A stretch of 64,000 nucleotides of DNA from Lota lota (GCA_026745465.1 JACYXH010000823.1:730294-794293); one strand, 5' to 3'. Positions 30,857-42,312 are shown, numbered from the stretch's first letter. A program made the numbers and translations. The notes: generated by a model not told the origin, from the sequence alone.

Positions 30857-33647
30857 GTACCCCCCCCTCAACGGACGCCTCCAGGCGTACGCACGACGGG
30901 GGAGGGTGCAGGGGTGGGAATCGCGGGTTAGGGAGGGGTCCAAGAAGCGACTCCAAAAAAAATACAAATAAAATAAACAGGCTTGCTCCCCAGATCCGTA
31001 GCCCTCCCAGCCTATCGGAGACTGGTTTTGTCGGCCACGACGACGCACATCCAGTAGGCGTCTGGCCGAGAACGCCGGGATGCTGTCAATCACCCGGGGA
31101 AGTGACGGAGCCGGGGACGGAAGAGACAGCGGGCTAGGGGACTGGGGCTTTTCCACTGCGGATAACCGTGGGACCGGTAGCCGGCCAGGAGGCCGTTGGA
31201 GCTTGGGCTCAGGGTCGGGAGACAACTGCTGCTGGGGCTCAGCGTCAGGAAGAGGCTGGGGCTTGGGACTAGGAGGAAACTGGGACTTGGGACTAAAAGG
31301 CAACTCCTGCTGGCGCTGGGGCTCAGAGCCAGGAGGCAACTGCTGCTGGGACTCAGGAAGAGGCTGGGGCTTGGGACTAGGACACTGAGGCTTGGGACTA
31401 AAAGGCAACTGTTGCTGGCGCTGGAGCTCAGGGCCAGGAGGCAACTGTTGCTGGGACTGGAACTCAGGAACTGGAGACAACTGGGGCTTGGGACCAGAAG
31501 GCAACTGCTGCTGGCGCTGGAGTTCAGGGCCAGGAGGCAACTGTTGCTGAGGCTCAGGGCCAGGAGGCCGCTGGAGCTTGGGCCTTTTCCCGGGGAAGTC
31601 CAGCTGAACCGGTAGCCGGTGCTTGCGGCCAGGAGTTCGCTGGGGCTTGGAGTCCGGACCAGGAGACAACTGGGACTTGGACTCGGGACCAGGAGACAAC
31701 TGGGGCTTGGACTCGGGACTAGGAGACAACTGGGATGTGGACTCGGGACCTGGAGACAACTGGGATGTGGACTCGGGACCTGGAGACAACTGGGATGTGG
31801 ACTCGGGACCTGGAGACAACTGGGACGTGGACTCGGGACCTGGAGACAACTGGGACGTGGACTCGGGACCTGGAGACAACCGGGACGTGGACTCGGGACC
31901 TGGAGACAACCGGGACTTGGACTCGGGACCTGGAGGCAACCGGGACTTGGACTCGGGACCTGGAGTCAACCGGGGCTTGGACTCGGGACCAGGAGACAAC
32001 CGGGACTTGGACTCGGGACCTGGAGACAAGTGGGACTTGGACTCGGGACCTGGAGACAAGTGGGACTTGGACTCGGGACCTGGAGACAAGTGGGACTTGG
32101 ACTCGGGACCTGGAGACAAGTGGGACTTGGACTCGGGACCTGGAGACAAGTGGGACTTGGACTCAGGACCTGGAGACAAGTGGGACTTGGACTCGGGACC
32201 TGGAGACAAGTGGGACTTGGACTCGGGACCTGGAGACAAGTGGGGCTTGGACTCGGGACCTGGAGACAAGTGGGGCTTGGACTTGGGACCTGGAGTCAAC
32301 TGGCGCTGGAGCTCAGGGCCAGGAGGAAGCTGCTGCTGGCGCTGGAACTCAGGGCCAGGATACAGCTGGGGCTTGGGACTGGGAGACAACTGGCGCTGAA
32401 GCTCAGGGCCAGGAGGAAGCTGCTGCTGGCGCTGGAACTCAGGGCCAGGATACAGCTGGGGCTTGGGGCTAGGTGGCAACTGCTGCTGGCGCTGGGACTC
32501 AGGGCCAGGGGGCAGCCGATGCTGGGGCTTGAGACTTGGAGACAACTGGCGCTGGAGCTCAGGGCCAGGAGGAAGCTGCTGCTGGCGCTGGAACTCAGGG
32601 CCAGGATACAGCTGGGGCTTGGGGCTAGGTGGCAACTGCTGCTGGCGCTGGGACTCAGGGCCAGGGGGCAGCCGTTGCTGGGGCTTGAGACTTGGAGACA
32701 ACTGGCGCTGGAGCTCAGGGCCAGGAGGAAGCTGCTGCTGGCGCTGGAACTCAGGGCCAGGATACAGCTGGGGCTTGGGGCTAGGAGACAACTGGCGCTG
32801 GAGCTCAGGGCCAGGAGGAAGCTGCTGCTGGCGCTGGAGCTCAGGACCAGGATACAGCTGGGGCTTGGGGCTAGGTGGCAACTGCTGCTGGCGCTGGGAC
32901 TCAGGGCCAGGGGGCAGCCGTTGCTGGGGCTTGAGACTTGGAGACAACTGGCGCTGGAGCTCAGGGCCAGGAGGAAGCTGCTGCTGGCGCTGGAACTCAG
33001 GGCCAGGATACAGCTGGGGCTTGGGGCTAGGAGACAACTGGCGCTGGAGCTCAGGGCCAGGAGGAAGCTGCTGCTGGCGCTGGGGCACAGGGCCAGGATA
33101 CAGCTGGGGCTTGGGACTAGGAGATAACTGCTGCTGGCGCTGGGGCTCAGGGCCGGGAGGCAGCTGTTGCTGGGGCTTGAGACTGGGAGGCAACTGGGGC
33201 TGGCGCTTGGGCCTTTTCCCGGGGGAGTCCAGCTGAACCGGTAGCCGGCGCTTGCGGCCAGAAGTTCGCTGGGGCTTGGGAACAGGTGACCGCAGTTGCA
33301 GCGGAGCTGGTGGCCACGAGACTGCGGCTGCAGCGGGTGTTGGTGGCCACGAGGCTGCAGTTGCAGCGGATGTTGGCGCCGGGAGGGAAAAAAAACCGAG
33401 GCGAAGAAGGCGGCGGAGAAGCGGGGAAGAGAGAGAGGGAAGCCAAGGGCGGACGGCGGACGCGCTCGAAGTGAGCCGCCAAAAGCCCCTGAATGTACTT
33501 GTTATGTTCTTGGAAAGAACTAAATGATGCTGCCGGGACTGGCGCCGAGGGGGAAATCGAGGACGAGCGGAGGTTGCGCTCAATATTCTCGAGGATAACC
33601 GACATCTCCCGTCTCCATGTAGCGTGATTCCTGGCTGCTGGGTCCAT
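30857..33647 (-). CDS. Proline-rich repeat protein of the nested element, with chromodomain relic
   Basis: The natural start is the ATG at 33645-33647 (MDPAARNHATWRREMSVILE), 17 bases inside the 5' LTR. That frame runs to 33147. A second minus-strand frame, open from about 33583 into the 3' LTR (940 codons), carries the remainder; the A8 run at 33388-33395 is a likely place for the change of frame. The body is made of ten-residue units (PGPESKSHLS) and longer Q/P-rich units (PPGPELQRQ, QQLPPGPE, SPSPKPQLYPG). Near the C-terminus, RLPVPRLSAVEKPQ leads to RVIDSIPAFSARRLLDVRRR and IGWEGYGSGEQ, close to the chromodomain end of chromovirus integrases but with a key aromatic changed. There is no gag or pol motif. 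Whether the protein is made is unknown. Confidence 0.6.
31655..33170. repeat. 30-bp minisatellite and higher-order repeats inside the nested element
   Basis: 31655-32300 holds about 21 copies of a 30-bp unit (GACTCGGGACCTGGAGACAA and so on). 32300-33170 has larger units built of related 30- to 60-bp pieces (AACTCAGGGCCAGGATACAG, CTGGGGCTTGGGGCTAGG). The unit length is a multiple of three and lacks stops in all three plus frames as well as in the minus coding frame. Confidence 0.95.
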
Positions 33648-33663
33648 CTTGGCTAGTTCGTAC

Positions 33664-34278
33664 TGTTACGATTACGTGAATAGGACCCAAACGCAGACAC
33701 AGGAAACCAACAAGGTGCGGGTTGAAAAAATGGATTTATTGTCCAGGAGGTACAGGCTAGGGCAAGGCAGGCGGGTAGTCCAACAGGCAGTAGGCAGGCG
33801 GGAAGTCAGGCAGGCAGACGGACGTAGGCAGGCGGGTGGTCGGGCAGGCGAGGTTCAGCAAACAGGAAGGTAGTCAGGCAGAAGGACGTAGGCAGGCGGG
33901 TGGTCGAGCAGGCGAGGTTCAGGAGACAAGGAAGGCAGGCAGGCAGGAACGGGGAACAGGAACGAGAAGCGGGAACGAGGAACAGGAACGGGAACGAGGA
34001 ACAGAAACGGGAGCGGAACCCGTAACAGGAACTAAAAGGCGAGGACGAAGTTTACTAAGAGAAGTGACCGCACTAAACTAAACAACGAACTAGCACTGGC
34101 TCTTTGGGGAGCCAGTGCTTAAGTACAGAGGGGGTGATTTGTGAATTGATGGCAGGAGTGTAGACCGGAGTGCACGTGGTGGCTAATTGACGAGAGGTAA
34201 ACAAAGAGCACATGGTGTAGTGGCACCGGCTGCCACTAGATGGTGGAGTTTGACGGAAACGGAGAGGGTCACATAACA
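33664..34278 (-). repeat. 5' LTR of the nested element
   Basis: Offset exactly 3,422 bases from the other LTR at both ends and at every internal landmark checked. Confidence 0.93.
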
Positions 34279-34283
34279 CAGGA

Positions 34284-35588
34284 ACCTTAAACCGCCTTGT
34301 TGTGATTAAAGATGACAACAATGGACTCTTACTTTGTGGTGGTAGAGTCCAGTCTTGGAATGAAGACGGAACCGCAGTACCTTTAATCCCGTTCCAGTCG
34401 TGGCTGGGGACCTTGCTTGTGAGGGAAGCTCACGAAGCGAATCATGAAGGGGTAGCTGCCACACTGCTGCATACTAAAAGAAAGGCCTGGGTTGTGCAAG
34501 GTCGGAGGACAGTGAAGAAGGTGATCAACAGGTGCATCACTTGCAAGAAGCAAAGAGCCCGGCTGTGCCAGCAAGTGATGAGCGCTCTTCCTCAGGAACG
34601 AACCAGTAGAGCAAACCCATTCGAGTATACTACACTAGACCTCTTTGGACCCTTTGAAGTGAGGGACGCTGTTAAGAAGAGAACCAAGAAAAAGGTCTGG
34701 GGTGTCGTGTATTGCTGCATGACTTCCAGATCCGTCCATGCTGATCTCGTCGACGACCAATCTTCTGAGAGCTTTCTTCAGGCCTACTCCCGGTTCACTG
34801 CTCTGAGGGGGCATCCAAAAAAGTTATGGTCAGACAGAGGCACAAACTTCTTGGGCGCCAGGCCTGCTCTGAGAGAGCTACACAAGCACCTGGCCTGTTT
34901 GCAGAAGGCATCCGTTGAAGACAAGGCTGCCAGAAATAGCACAGAGTGGAAATGGGACTTTCATCCTGCAAACTCGCCACACAGGAATGGAGCAGCAGAG
35001 GCAGCTGTCAAACTCCTTAAAAGAGCTCTTAACAGTCTTGGCGGAAGAACTGGCTGCTACACCTGGGGGGAGTTCCAGACCCTTCTCTATTCGGCAGCCA
35101 ACTTGACTAATGAGCAACCCATCGACGCCAGGGCACAGGAACAAGAGGACTCAGTTGAGTACTTGACCCCTAACTCCCTTTTCCTGGGGCGCACCGGACA
35201 GGGAGGAGACATACACGGAATCGACATGGAAACCCGCTCTTGGCGCAGACTAAGGGCTGTCCAGGCTGGAGTCGACAGGTTCTGGAAGAAATGGAGTGAA
35301 CTGGCAGGACCAAACTTGTTCATATGACACAAATGGCATCGAGCAGAGAGAAGTATTAAGGTTGGAGACGTAGTCTGGATTGCGGACCAGAACGCTCTAA
35401 GGGGGCAGTTTCTGCTCGGCCGGGTTGCTACAACGTATCCAGACGAGAAGGGGGTTGTCCGGGATGTGGACATAACAACCTGCATGGGTCTTCCTGCTCC
35501 CATGGTTCCCAGAGCCCAGAGAAAGGATTCGACCATGGACACGACAATCGTCGTTCGCAGGGAGGTCGGTTATCTTAATTCCTGCTGA
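34284..35588 (+). pseudogene. BEL integrase and C-terminal domain
   Basis: The frame resumes right after the nested element. The zinc-binding H2C2 motif is present (REAHEANHEGVA ... CITCKK). The DDE core has LDLFGPFEV, LWSDRGTNFLG and HRNGAAEAAVKL, so all three acidic residues are intact. A TGA at 35325-35327 interrupts the same frame before the C-terminal DUF5641-like part (KVGDVVWIADQNALRGQFLL, GRVATTYPDEKGVVR), which ends at 35586-35588. In the family this enzyme inserts the cDNA. With the nested insertion and upstream stops it cannot be made as part of a polyprotein here. Confidence 0.88.
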
Positions 35589-35865
35589 TGACCAAGAGGA
35601 GGTAAGATAAGTCCTCGCCATGGGTACCCAAAGACTGTGACTCTGTGTTCTTTGCTTAGCTAGCGGGTAACCCTGGGAGGCAACTGAGTGCTTCAAGGGC
35701 AAACCTGCACTCAGTAGGAGGAAAGGTGGTGGAGCCTACCTCCTTAGTTATTACTTGTTTGTTTGTGAATGCCTACAAAGGCTGGACTTAACTTTCAAAT
35801 TCTCACTGAGAGACTCAAGAGACTGTGCCCTCCTTGGATCTTCGATCAGTCGGCCAAGTGGGAGG

Positions 35866-36512
35866 TGTTGAGACTTCTAGCTCAGAATGTAAATAGAATT
35901 AAAAAAGAGAAGCAAATGGATCTCTGTTTAATTAAATGGAGAACGAGTGATTTCTTTAAGTTCTTTAGATATGTTATGTTATGTGCGCATGCGCAGCTTC
36001 ACGATTTCTTTAAGTTGTTTAGATATGTTACGTTATGTGCGCATGCGCATCTTCACATCTAAAATTACGGCACCTGGTAATCATTCCACGGCAAACAAGC
36101 ATCAGGAGCACAGCCCGTTGGTATGGAACTACTCACACAGTCAATTATTAATGTTTGGGTCACTTGTATGTTTGAGTACTGAACGTTTGCCTCACTGTGT
36201 CAGTGGAAGCTAGCCGAGAGCAACTTGTAGCTCGCTGGGTGCGAGCCACACCTAGCGAGTGTCTTGTGCTAATTGTTCAAAGCACTCGGCTGGTTTCTGG
36301 TGGCGGTGGTAACGGTGTTGCAGGCTTATTCGTTTTCGTCATTTACATTATTGTTATATTATATATTTGAATAATATATTGTCATTTGTTTGTTGTATTT
36401 CAGGTTTATAATCTGTGGTCATTTAATTTAAAATAAAATTAAGGATTAAGTTATGACATTGCGTGCTTCCTGGTGAGCCTTTTCGAAGGAGTGAATAACG
36501 AAAATCCGAACA
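35866..36512 (+). repeat. Full internal LTR of the BEL element
   Basis: Begins TGTTGAGAC directly after a purine-rich AAGTGGGAGG tract and ends CCGAACA. The first ~200 bases match 27108-27315 and the last ~55 match 36866-36920. It contains AAATAAAAT near 36430 as a possible poly(A) signal. Confidence 0.85.
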
Positions 36513-36757
36513 GTCATAAACCATTGGTTCTCCTTTTACATGGATTATGCAAAGACTAGAAAATTCGTCTTGAGACTAACTTCTGATAAGCTAACAGTCC
36601 ACCCAAAAAAGCTGTCTGCTCATCTGCTGACGTACTAGGCAAATCATTAACGAGTGAAAGCCAAGAAGAGGATAGAGTCTACAGGTTAAAGGACTACTGA
36701 AAACCCAGTTGGCGGAAAACACTTGAACTTGAATTAAACGCTAGAAAACTTGGCAAG

Positions 36758-36865
36758 ATGGTAGCATCAGAGGAGGAGCTGGAGAAGCTAAAACAGAAGC
36801 GGTCAGCAGCCCAGACTGCGTTCACTAAAAGAGCCAATCACCTCAAACAAAACACGAGTGATGAC
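36758..36865 (+). pseudogene. BEL gag N-terminus downstream of the internal LTR
   Basis: The ATG at 36758 opens VASEEELEKLKQKRSAAQTA, then FTKRANHLKQN, the characteristic N-terminal start of BEL/Pao gag. It is cut after about 36 codons and joined to the last ~55 bases of an LTR (36866-36920). This is the part missing from the main gag at 27316. Confidence 0.8.
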
Positions 36866-36920
36866 ATTGCGTGCTTCCTGGTGAGCCTTTTCGGAGGGCT
36901 GAATAACGAAAATCCGAACA
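36866..36920 (+). repeat. Terminal 55 bases of a BEL LTR
   Basis: Nearly identical to 36458-36512 (TGACATTGCGTGCTTCCTGG and so on, ending CCGAACA), followed by ATATA, which also precedes the left end. Confidence 0.8.
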
Positions 36921-36925
36921 ATATA

Positions 36926-37458
36926 TATATATATAGCTTATTATATTTAACTTCTGTCACCCTCTGATATTCTGTCATCAGAGAACACACGCACACTCAC
37001 CCAACAACAAAAGCACACATACAAACAAAGACACAGACTTGTGTTTCTATCTGCTGTCACATACAGTATCATCCATTATTTCTATGTGTTCCTTCATCAA
37101 GTCAGTGTCTCATTGTGTATTCCTGTCACTGTGTGTGCGGTGACACATTAATTAAGACAGATGATAAGGAGGCCAGGTTGCAACCTCTCCGACTCTATTT
37201 GCTCAGTCATCGATCGCTGCACTTGGCACAAGTGCACAGCCATCATCACACCCCTAACGTGTGATCTCGAAAATGTAGCTTGTTCATCGTTGTCTTTGCT
37301 TCCTTCATTGTGTCAACTGTCAAATAAGGTAGATAAGAAAGTTAGTTGTCACAGTTCAAGTGTTAACACTATTCAGTATTGTAGGCAATAAAGGTTAGTA
37401 CAATACAAAAACAATCATAAATTTTTTTTTTTGCAAGACTCATTTTGTCAGCCTGTTC
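36926..37458. other. Nothing recognised
   Basis: Short AT repeat, then unique non-coding sequence, including a T9 run near 37421-37431. Confidence 0.5.
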
Positions 37459-38145
37459 TCAAACGACCATATAAACATTTTAGCCCCCTATCGACTGTTC
37501 GATTAAACAGCAATACGTCACGTATGTCAGGTTTCTGTCTTGCCAAAACAAAATGGATGACATTCCTTTTATTTTCAGTAGAAAATGCACAATTTTAAGA
37601 TAGTTTCAGCATTAAAATGTGTTTTGAAAACATTTTTAGCGATAAATGTGCATTTTAAGTCATAATCTTCAGTCAGTGAATGTTTATGATTTTTAGTATG
37701 TTAGTTAATGCAACGTTTTCTATCATTGCCATGGTGATTCATATGGACGCTGCTATCCCCGAAACCGCTCAGCATGCATGTTGTTTGAATCAACATTGTT
37801 TAGTCATCTGAGCTGTTGAGTTAAGTGCTATTTGATGTAATTGATGATGTTCTTTCAAATAAAAAAGTGACCTAGGGATGACACTTATTCTTCTTTGGGA
37901 AGGACTAGGCCCAACGGAAGAAATCCATTTCAAAGGATCCTGTTATAAATACATTTTGTTTAACAAGATAATCATGACACATTAATACCGCTGGTGGATG
38001 ATCTTTCAATAAAAACGTAGATTTCCGAGTGACCCAGGATGCCATTTATTCTACTTCTTTGGGACGGACTAGGACGACGAGTATTTGTGGGGCAACCCTG
38101 AAGTTTATGTTCGCTTTGCTTCCGGCCGAAGATCCATTGCAAAGC

Positions 38146-38216
<71 letters not shown>

Positions 38217-39738
38217 GTAAATGTAAATGCAATCAATAAAGTAAAAGGCAGATGAAAACTGTCTAAACGGCTACTCAAACTCATAGATATACAATAAGTG
38301 ACGCAAACACTTATTGTATGTAGGGGCACAGAATGACTTTGGAGTGAGATAGAGATGTCTGGTCTCTTTTATATGAATCAGGGCATTAAGGTTTACTAAA
38401 ATTTGTAGAAAACATGCTATAAATCTGACCCTACAGGAAGTGATGTAATTAGTAGGTGGGCCACGTGGGAGTGAGCTAGAGACCTGACTCTTTTATATGA
38501 AAGAATATTTACCATATTCAATTTGGGGGCTCTAGCCCTACAGGAAGTGATTCACAAAGCATCATCAAATGTGCCCCTCAAATACATTGGAAATAAAAGG
38601 CAGTGAACCTGACCCTAACCCTAACACCAACCCTAAGCCACGGTCTGATTCTCAGATATGCGTGTTGTGGGGTGTAAGTCTGGGAAGAATTTAAGCTCAA
38701 AATCTCAGAAGTGGGCCGTGGGGTGAGAGGTCACGAGACGGAGCATCATCTGAGGCTTTTTTAGTAACATCCTGTAGGGCTAGACCCCCACATGTATAAT
38801 GGTACTTGTCCTTGAGACCCTCTCTCATATAAAAGAGACCCCAGGTCTCTTGCTCACTCCCAAGTATCCTTGACCTCTAGGTCACCTTCTTATTACATAA
38901 CTTCCTGCAGGGCTAGATGTATAGTATATTATATACTATTTTAGTGAACCTTCATGCCTTGATTCATATAAAAGAGACCAGAAAATGGACTTTCTTACTC
39001 CCAAGTCATTCTGTGCCCCAGTGAATGGTGTGTTAGCATAACTTCCTGTAGGTCTACAAATCTTTTTCGTCTTCCTTTTACTTTTGTGATGCATTAACAC
39101 TTCAAAAAACTTTAAAGCGGGATTCAATTATTCAAAATGTATTTATAAAATGACACTTTGGAATGGATTATTCGGCGGAAGCAAAGCAAACAAAAACTTC
39201 CGGTTTGCCCCACAAAAACACGTCGGCCTAGTCCGTCCCAAAGAGGAAGAAGAAATATGTCATATATGGGTCACTCGAAAATATTAGTTTTTATTGAAAG
39301 AAAAAAATCGAACAGCGGTATTAATTTTCCTGATTATCATCTTAAACAAAATTTACACTTTTATTGAAAGATCATCATCAGTTACATAAAATAACACAAA
39401 ACATAGCAACTCAGATGACTAACGTTACACAATGCAAAGACAGTGATTCAAACAACATGCAAGCTGCGTGGTTACAGGGATAGCAGCGTCTATATGTATC
39501 ACCGTGGCAACGCAATGCATTAACTTACAAACATCATATACTTTCACTGACTGAAGATTCCGAAAAATTTTATCAAAGCGCTTTTTAGTGCTGAAACTTA
39601 AAACTCAAACTGAATCTTAAAATTTTGCTTTTTCCACTGAGAATATAACCACTGTCATCCATTTTGTTCCGGCATACAGAACCTTGACATACGTGACGTA
39701 TTGTGCTGTACCAGCAGACATTCATATGGGTCGTTTTG
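37459..39738. mobile_element. Non-coding element with ~600-700 bp inverted arms
   Basis: 37459-38148 and 39148-39738 are inverted copies. Matching landmarks are AATACGTCACGTATGTCA, AACAAAATGGATGACA, TTCATCAGTCAGTGAA-type sequence, CTTTGGGACGGACTAGG, TTTGTGGGGCAA and GCTTTGCTTCCGGC. The ~1-kb centre holds a (TA)n tract and several copies of CCTACAGGAAGT in both orientations. No transposase frame is seen. Related arms occur at 26215-26450 and 50510-51340, and a more distant pair at 56889-60539. Long inverted arms suggest a foldback or Mutator-like non-autonomous DNA transposon. The left arm has an internal partial duplication (37863-37955 against 38011-38120). Confidence 0.75.
38150..38214. repeat. 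(TA)n microsatellite
   Basis: About 32 uninterrupted TA units, in the loop between the inverted arms. Confidence 0.95.
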
Positions 39739-40184
39739 GATGATCAACCTATTCTGTCGTTTAGGTTGGAAATCACGTTGCATTTTCATACTAAAATGCA
39801 TAACACAAAAACCTTAAATCCTTTGAACCTGATAACTTTGTTGAGACATAATTTTGTTGAGAAACTGCATCATCTGTCTTATATTGTTATTTTTGCTGGC
39901 TTACACTGAATCTTTAATTTATGTTAATGAATAAATAATTTTCTTAAATTTGAGTTTGATCTCCATGTTTCACTGCCTGCGAGCCACATTTAGGGGATTT
40001 TGTGCATAGCAGACACACATATACAGACACGCAGACACACACACACACACACACAGGTGGATGCTATCATCATGATCAGGTATGTATGGGAAAAACGCAT
40101 ACTCGCTTGCCCTCTAGATAAGGAGGTACACATTTCCAGCTTTCTACTGCACTAGTATCCAATTACTAATGCTCTGCCCTCCGG

Positions 40185-40260
<76 letters not shown>

Positions 40261-41217
40261 CACACACACACACACACACACTAACACACACGCAACCTGG
40301 AGGCACAGGAACATACACTTCCCGCTTGGGCCCCAGAATTTCAGTTTCTCACCCTTTTCAGTGTCTCTCAATTGGCTGTCATCCGTTCCTCCACGCTTTC
40401 ACCCTTTTACACCCAGTTCTCTTGTCAAAACCACAACACAGACACATGAGTCAACACTGACTTTGTGTTGATGTGAGTCCATCTGTTTCATGTGTAATTC
40501 CATACATTTAGAAAGCCTAAATGTGTGGTAGTCTGAATGAGCATCAATAATTAATAAAACAAACAAAGGCAGACAGACAGAAAGCCTGACGTTCAGAAAG
40601 ACAGACAGACATCTTAAGGGCATAGTAAAGCGGATACAGGTGCAGCCTTCATGACTCAATGCTTCACTCTATCTCTCTCTCTCTCTCTCATTCTCATTCT
40701 CTCACTCACTCTCCCTCTCTTTTTTTACATTTATTTCCCTCCCTTTATTAACAGGTGTGTCTTTGGCCCTCAAGGCCAGGTTCAAAGATCACAGGTGATA
40801 TGCTGGGTATGTGACAAAAAGGTCATGTGAAAGTGTCTCTAAATAAACCAGCATTTCCTGACTGCTGGGATGTACTCTTCTGCATCGTCTATTGCCTAAC
40901 TTCCTGTGTATCGTTCAATGGTCTTTCAGCAGGACCCCCGGTTAGACTAACTTTAAGTTGATGGTTACTATCAAATTCAAATGATATATTTCTAACTCGA
41001 AGCATCTCAAAATGCGTCATCACTATGAATATGACTCTGCCATTAATTCGATATACAGAGAATACAGAGTATCTTAGTTTACCTGAGATACAATAAGATA
41101 GATACAATTAAAATTTTTATTTAATTTTAGAGGGTATTGCCCCACAATATGACTACATTTTGAAGTTCTAATAATGACATGCAAAAAGAACACCCTCTCG
41201 TGTAATATTGCTTAATT

Positions 41218-41256
<39 letters not shown>

Positions 41257-41751
41257 ATCCCCTGCAGATAATGTCAACAGAGAACAGTACAGAAGCCCCT
41301 GGATAACACATCAGCATGTGGATGGAAATAAACTTCACAGCAAGCACACACATACAAACACGCATGCACGCACATGCCCAAACACACACACAGAAACAAT
41401 CGCATGCGCGCACACACACACATACACATTCACACACAAGCACACTCACACATATATACATACTGTGACCTGTCCCATTGTACTATGGAGAGAAGCCTAT
41501 TATGAAAGAGCATTTTCTGCATTCCGCTCATGTCACTTAAAACCAGCTATTTACCCTTTAGGACTGTGGGAGCTGTCCATCCAGCAAGTCAAACTGTTTG
41601 TATAGTGTATGTGAGCATACGTGCATGCGCATGCATGTGCGTGAACTGTCGATAGGTTTATCTCATCTGACCCTTACCACTTTGTGTTAGCATGTCAAGA
41701 CTCTGCTCTGTGTGTGTACAGTATGTGTATGTGTATGTGTATATATGTGTA

Positions 41752-41805
<54 letters not shown>

Positions 41806-42249
41806 TGCGTGTGTGTGTGAATGCATCTGAAAATGTGTGAAAAACCAGTGGGTTTAGCATGATGAAGTGCTTTAAGACAGGAGAGATTATATGTGTCAAC
41901 AGCAGTAAATTGCAAGGCACGTGGACATTGACTGGTGCAGGTAAACGCATGTGCAAACTTGACAGTTCAACAGAACTCAATACAATGCAATTACAAAACC
42001 ATAAGGGCACATTTCAGGGAATCAATCTTTATATATTGTCATGAACTGTGTGCCCACGTGCCCTCATTTTCTTAAACACACACTCACACACACCCAAATA
42101 CACATACACAAAAACACTTAATTTCTCTGCAGCAGCGGCATGCAGTCTATCAAAAAATAATAATAATAATTTGGATGAATTAAAAGATGAGGGACTGGTG
42201 GGACACAGTAGACACAGTAGGTTTGTGTTTACACATGCAGAGACAGATC
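39739..42249. other. Microsatellite-rich non-coding DNA
   Basis: (AC)n at 40186-40290, CT-rich tract near 40670-40700, a C38 run at 41219-41256 and compound (GT)n at 41735-41820. The starting ~60 bases repeat the CCTATTCTGTCGTTTAGGTT block that also borders the BEL element. No gene recognised. Confidence 0.6.
41219..41256. repeat. Homopolymer C38
   Basis: Thirty-eight consecutive C. Lengths of such runs are unreliable in assemblies. Confidence 0.85.
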
Positions 42250-42312
42250 AACATGAATGTCAATGCTTAGACAAACTCAATGCTTAGACAAACTCAATGC
42301 TTAGACAAACAG
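42250..42312. repeat. 17-bp tandem repeat, about three copies
   Basis: AATGCTTAGACAAACTC repeated three times with little change. Confidence 0.9.

Larger units (their letters stand above)
30242..34278 (-). mobile_element. Non-autonomous chromovirus-derived LTR element, recent insertion
   Basis: Two 615-bp LTRs (30242-30856 and 33664-34278) appear identical throughout. The element is flanked by CAGGA (30237-30241 and 34279-34283). A polypurine tract (complement of CCCCCCCC at 30861-30868) borders the minus-strand 3' LTR. The ~2.8-kb interior has no RT, RNase H, integrase or protease. It begins with an ATG frame 17 bases after the 5' LTR, continues as a huge proline-rich repeat frame, and ends in sequence resembling a chromodomain (LLDVRRRGR, WEGYG). 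I infer descent from a chromodomain-bearing Ty3/Gypsy element whose pol was replaced by an expanding minisatellite. Identical LTRs imply recent movement by enzymes supplied elsewhere. Confidence 0.88.
27108..36920 (+). mobile_element. BEL/Pao retrotransposon, rearranged and carrying a nested LTR element
   Basis: It contains BEL-type gag (DUF1759), zinc knuckles, a DUF1758 protease, RT and integrase in order on the plus strand. The ends are TGTTGAGAC at 27108 and CCGAACA at 36920, flanked by ATATA (27103-27107 and 36921-36925; low complexity at the right). A full 647-bp LTR lies inside at 35866-36512. The left end has only the first ~200 bases of this LTR (27108-27315), then jumps into gag. 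The right end has, after the full LTR, a leader, the N-terminus of gag and then only the last ~55 bases of an LTR. The missing parts at one end are largely those present at the other. A second element (30242-34278) is inserted in pol. The copy is inactive. Confidence 0.88.

Noticed and set aside
31619..33127. Long plus-strand frames (502, 258, 257 and 245 codons) in the nested element
   Set aside because: They are products of a 30-bp repeat lacking stops in every plus frame. Element orientation, ATG position and LTR polarity all point to the minus strand.
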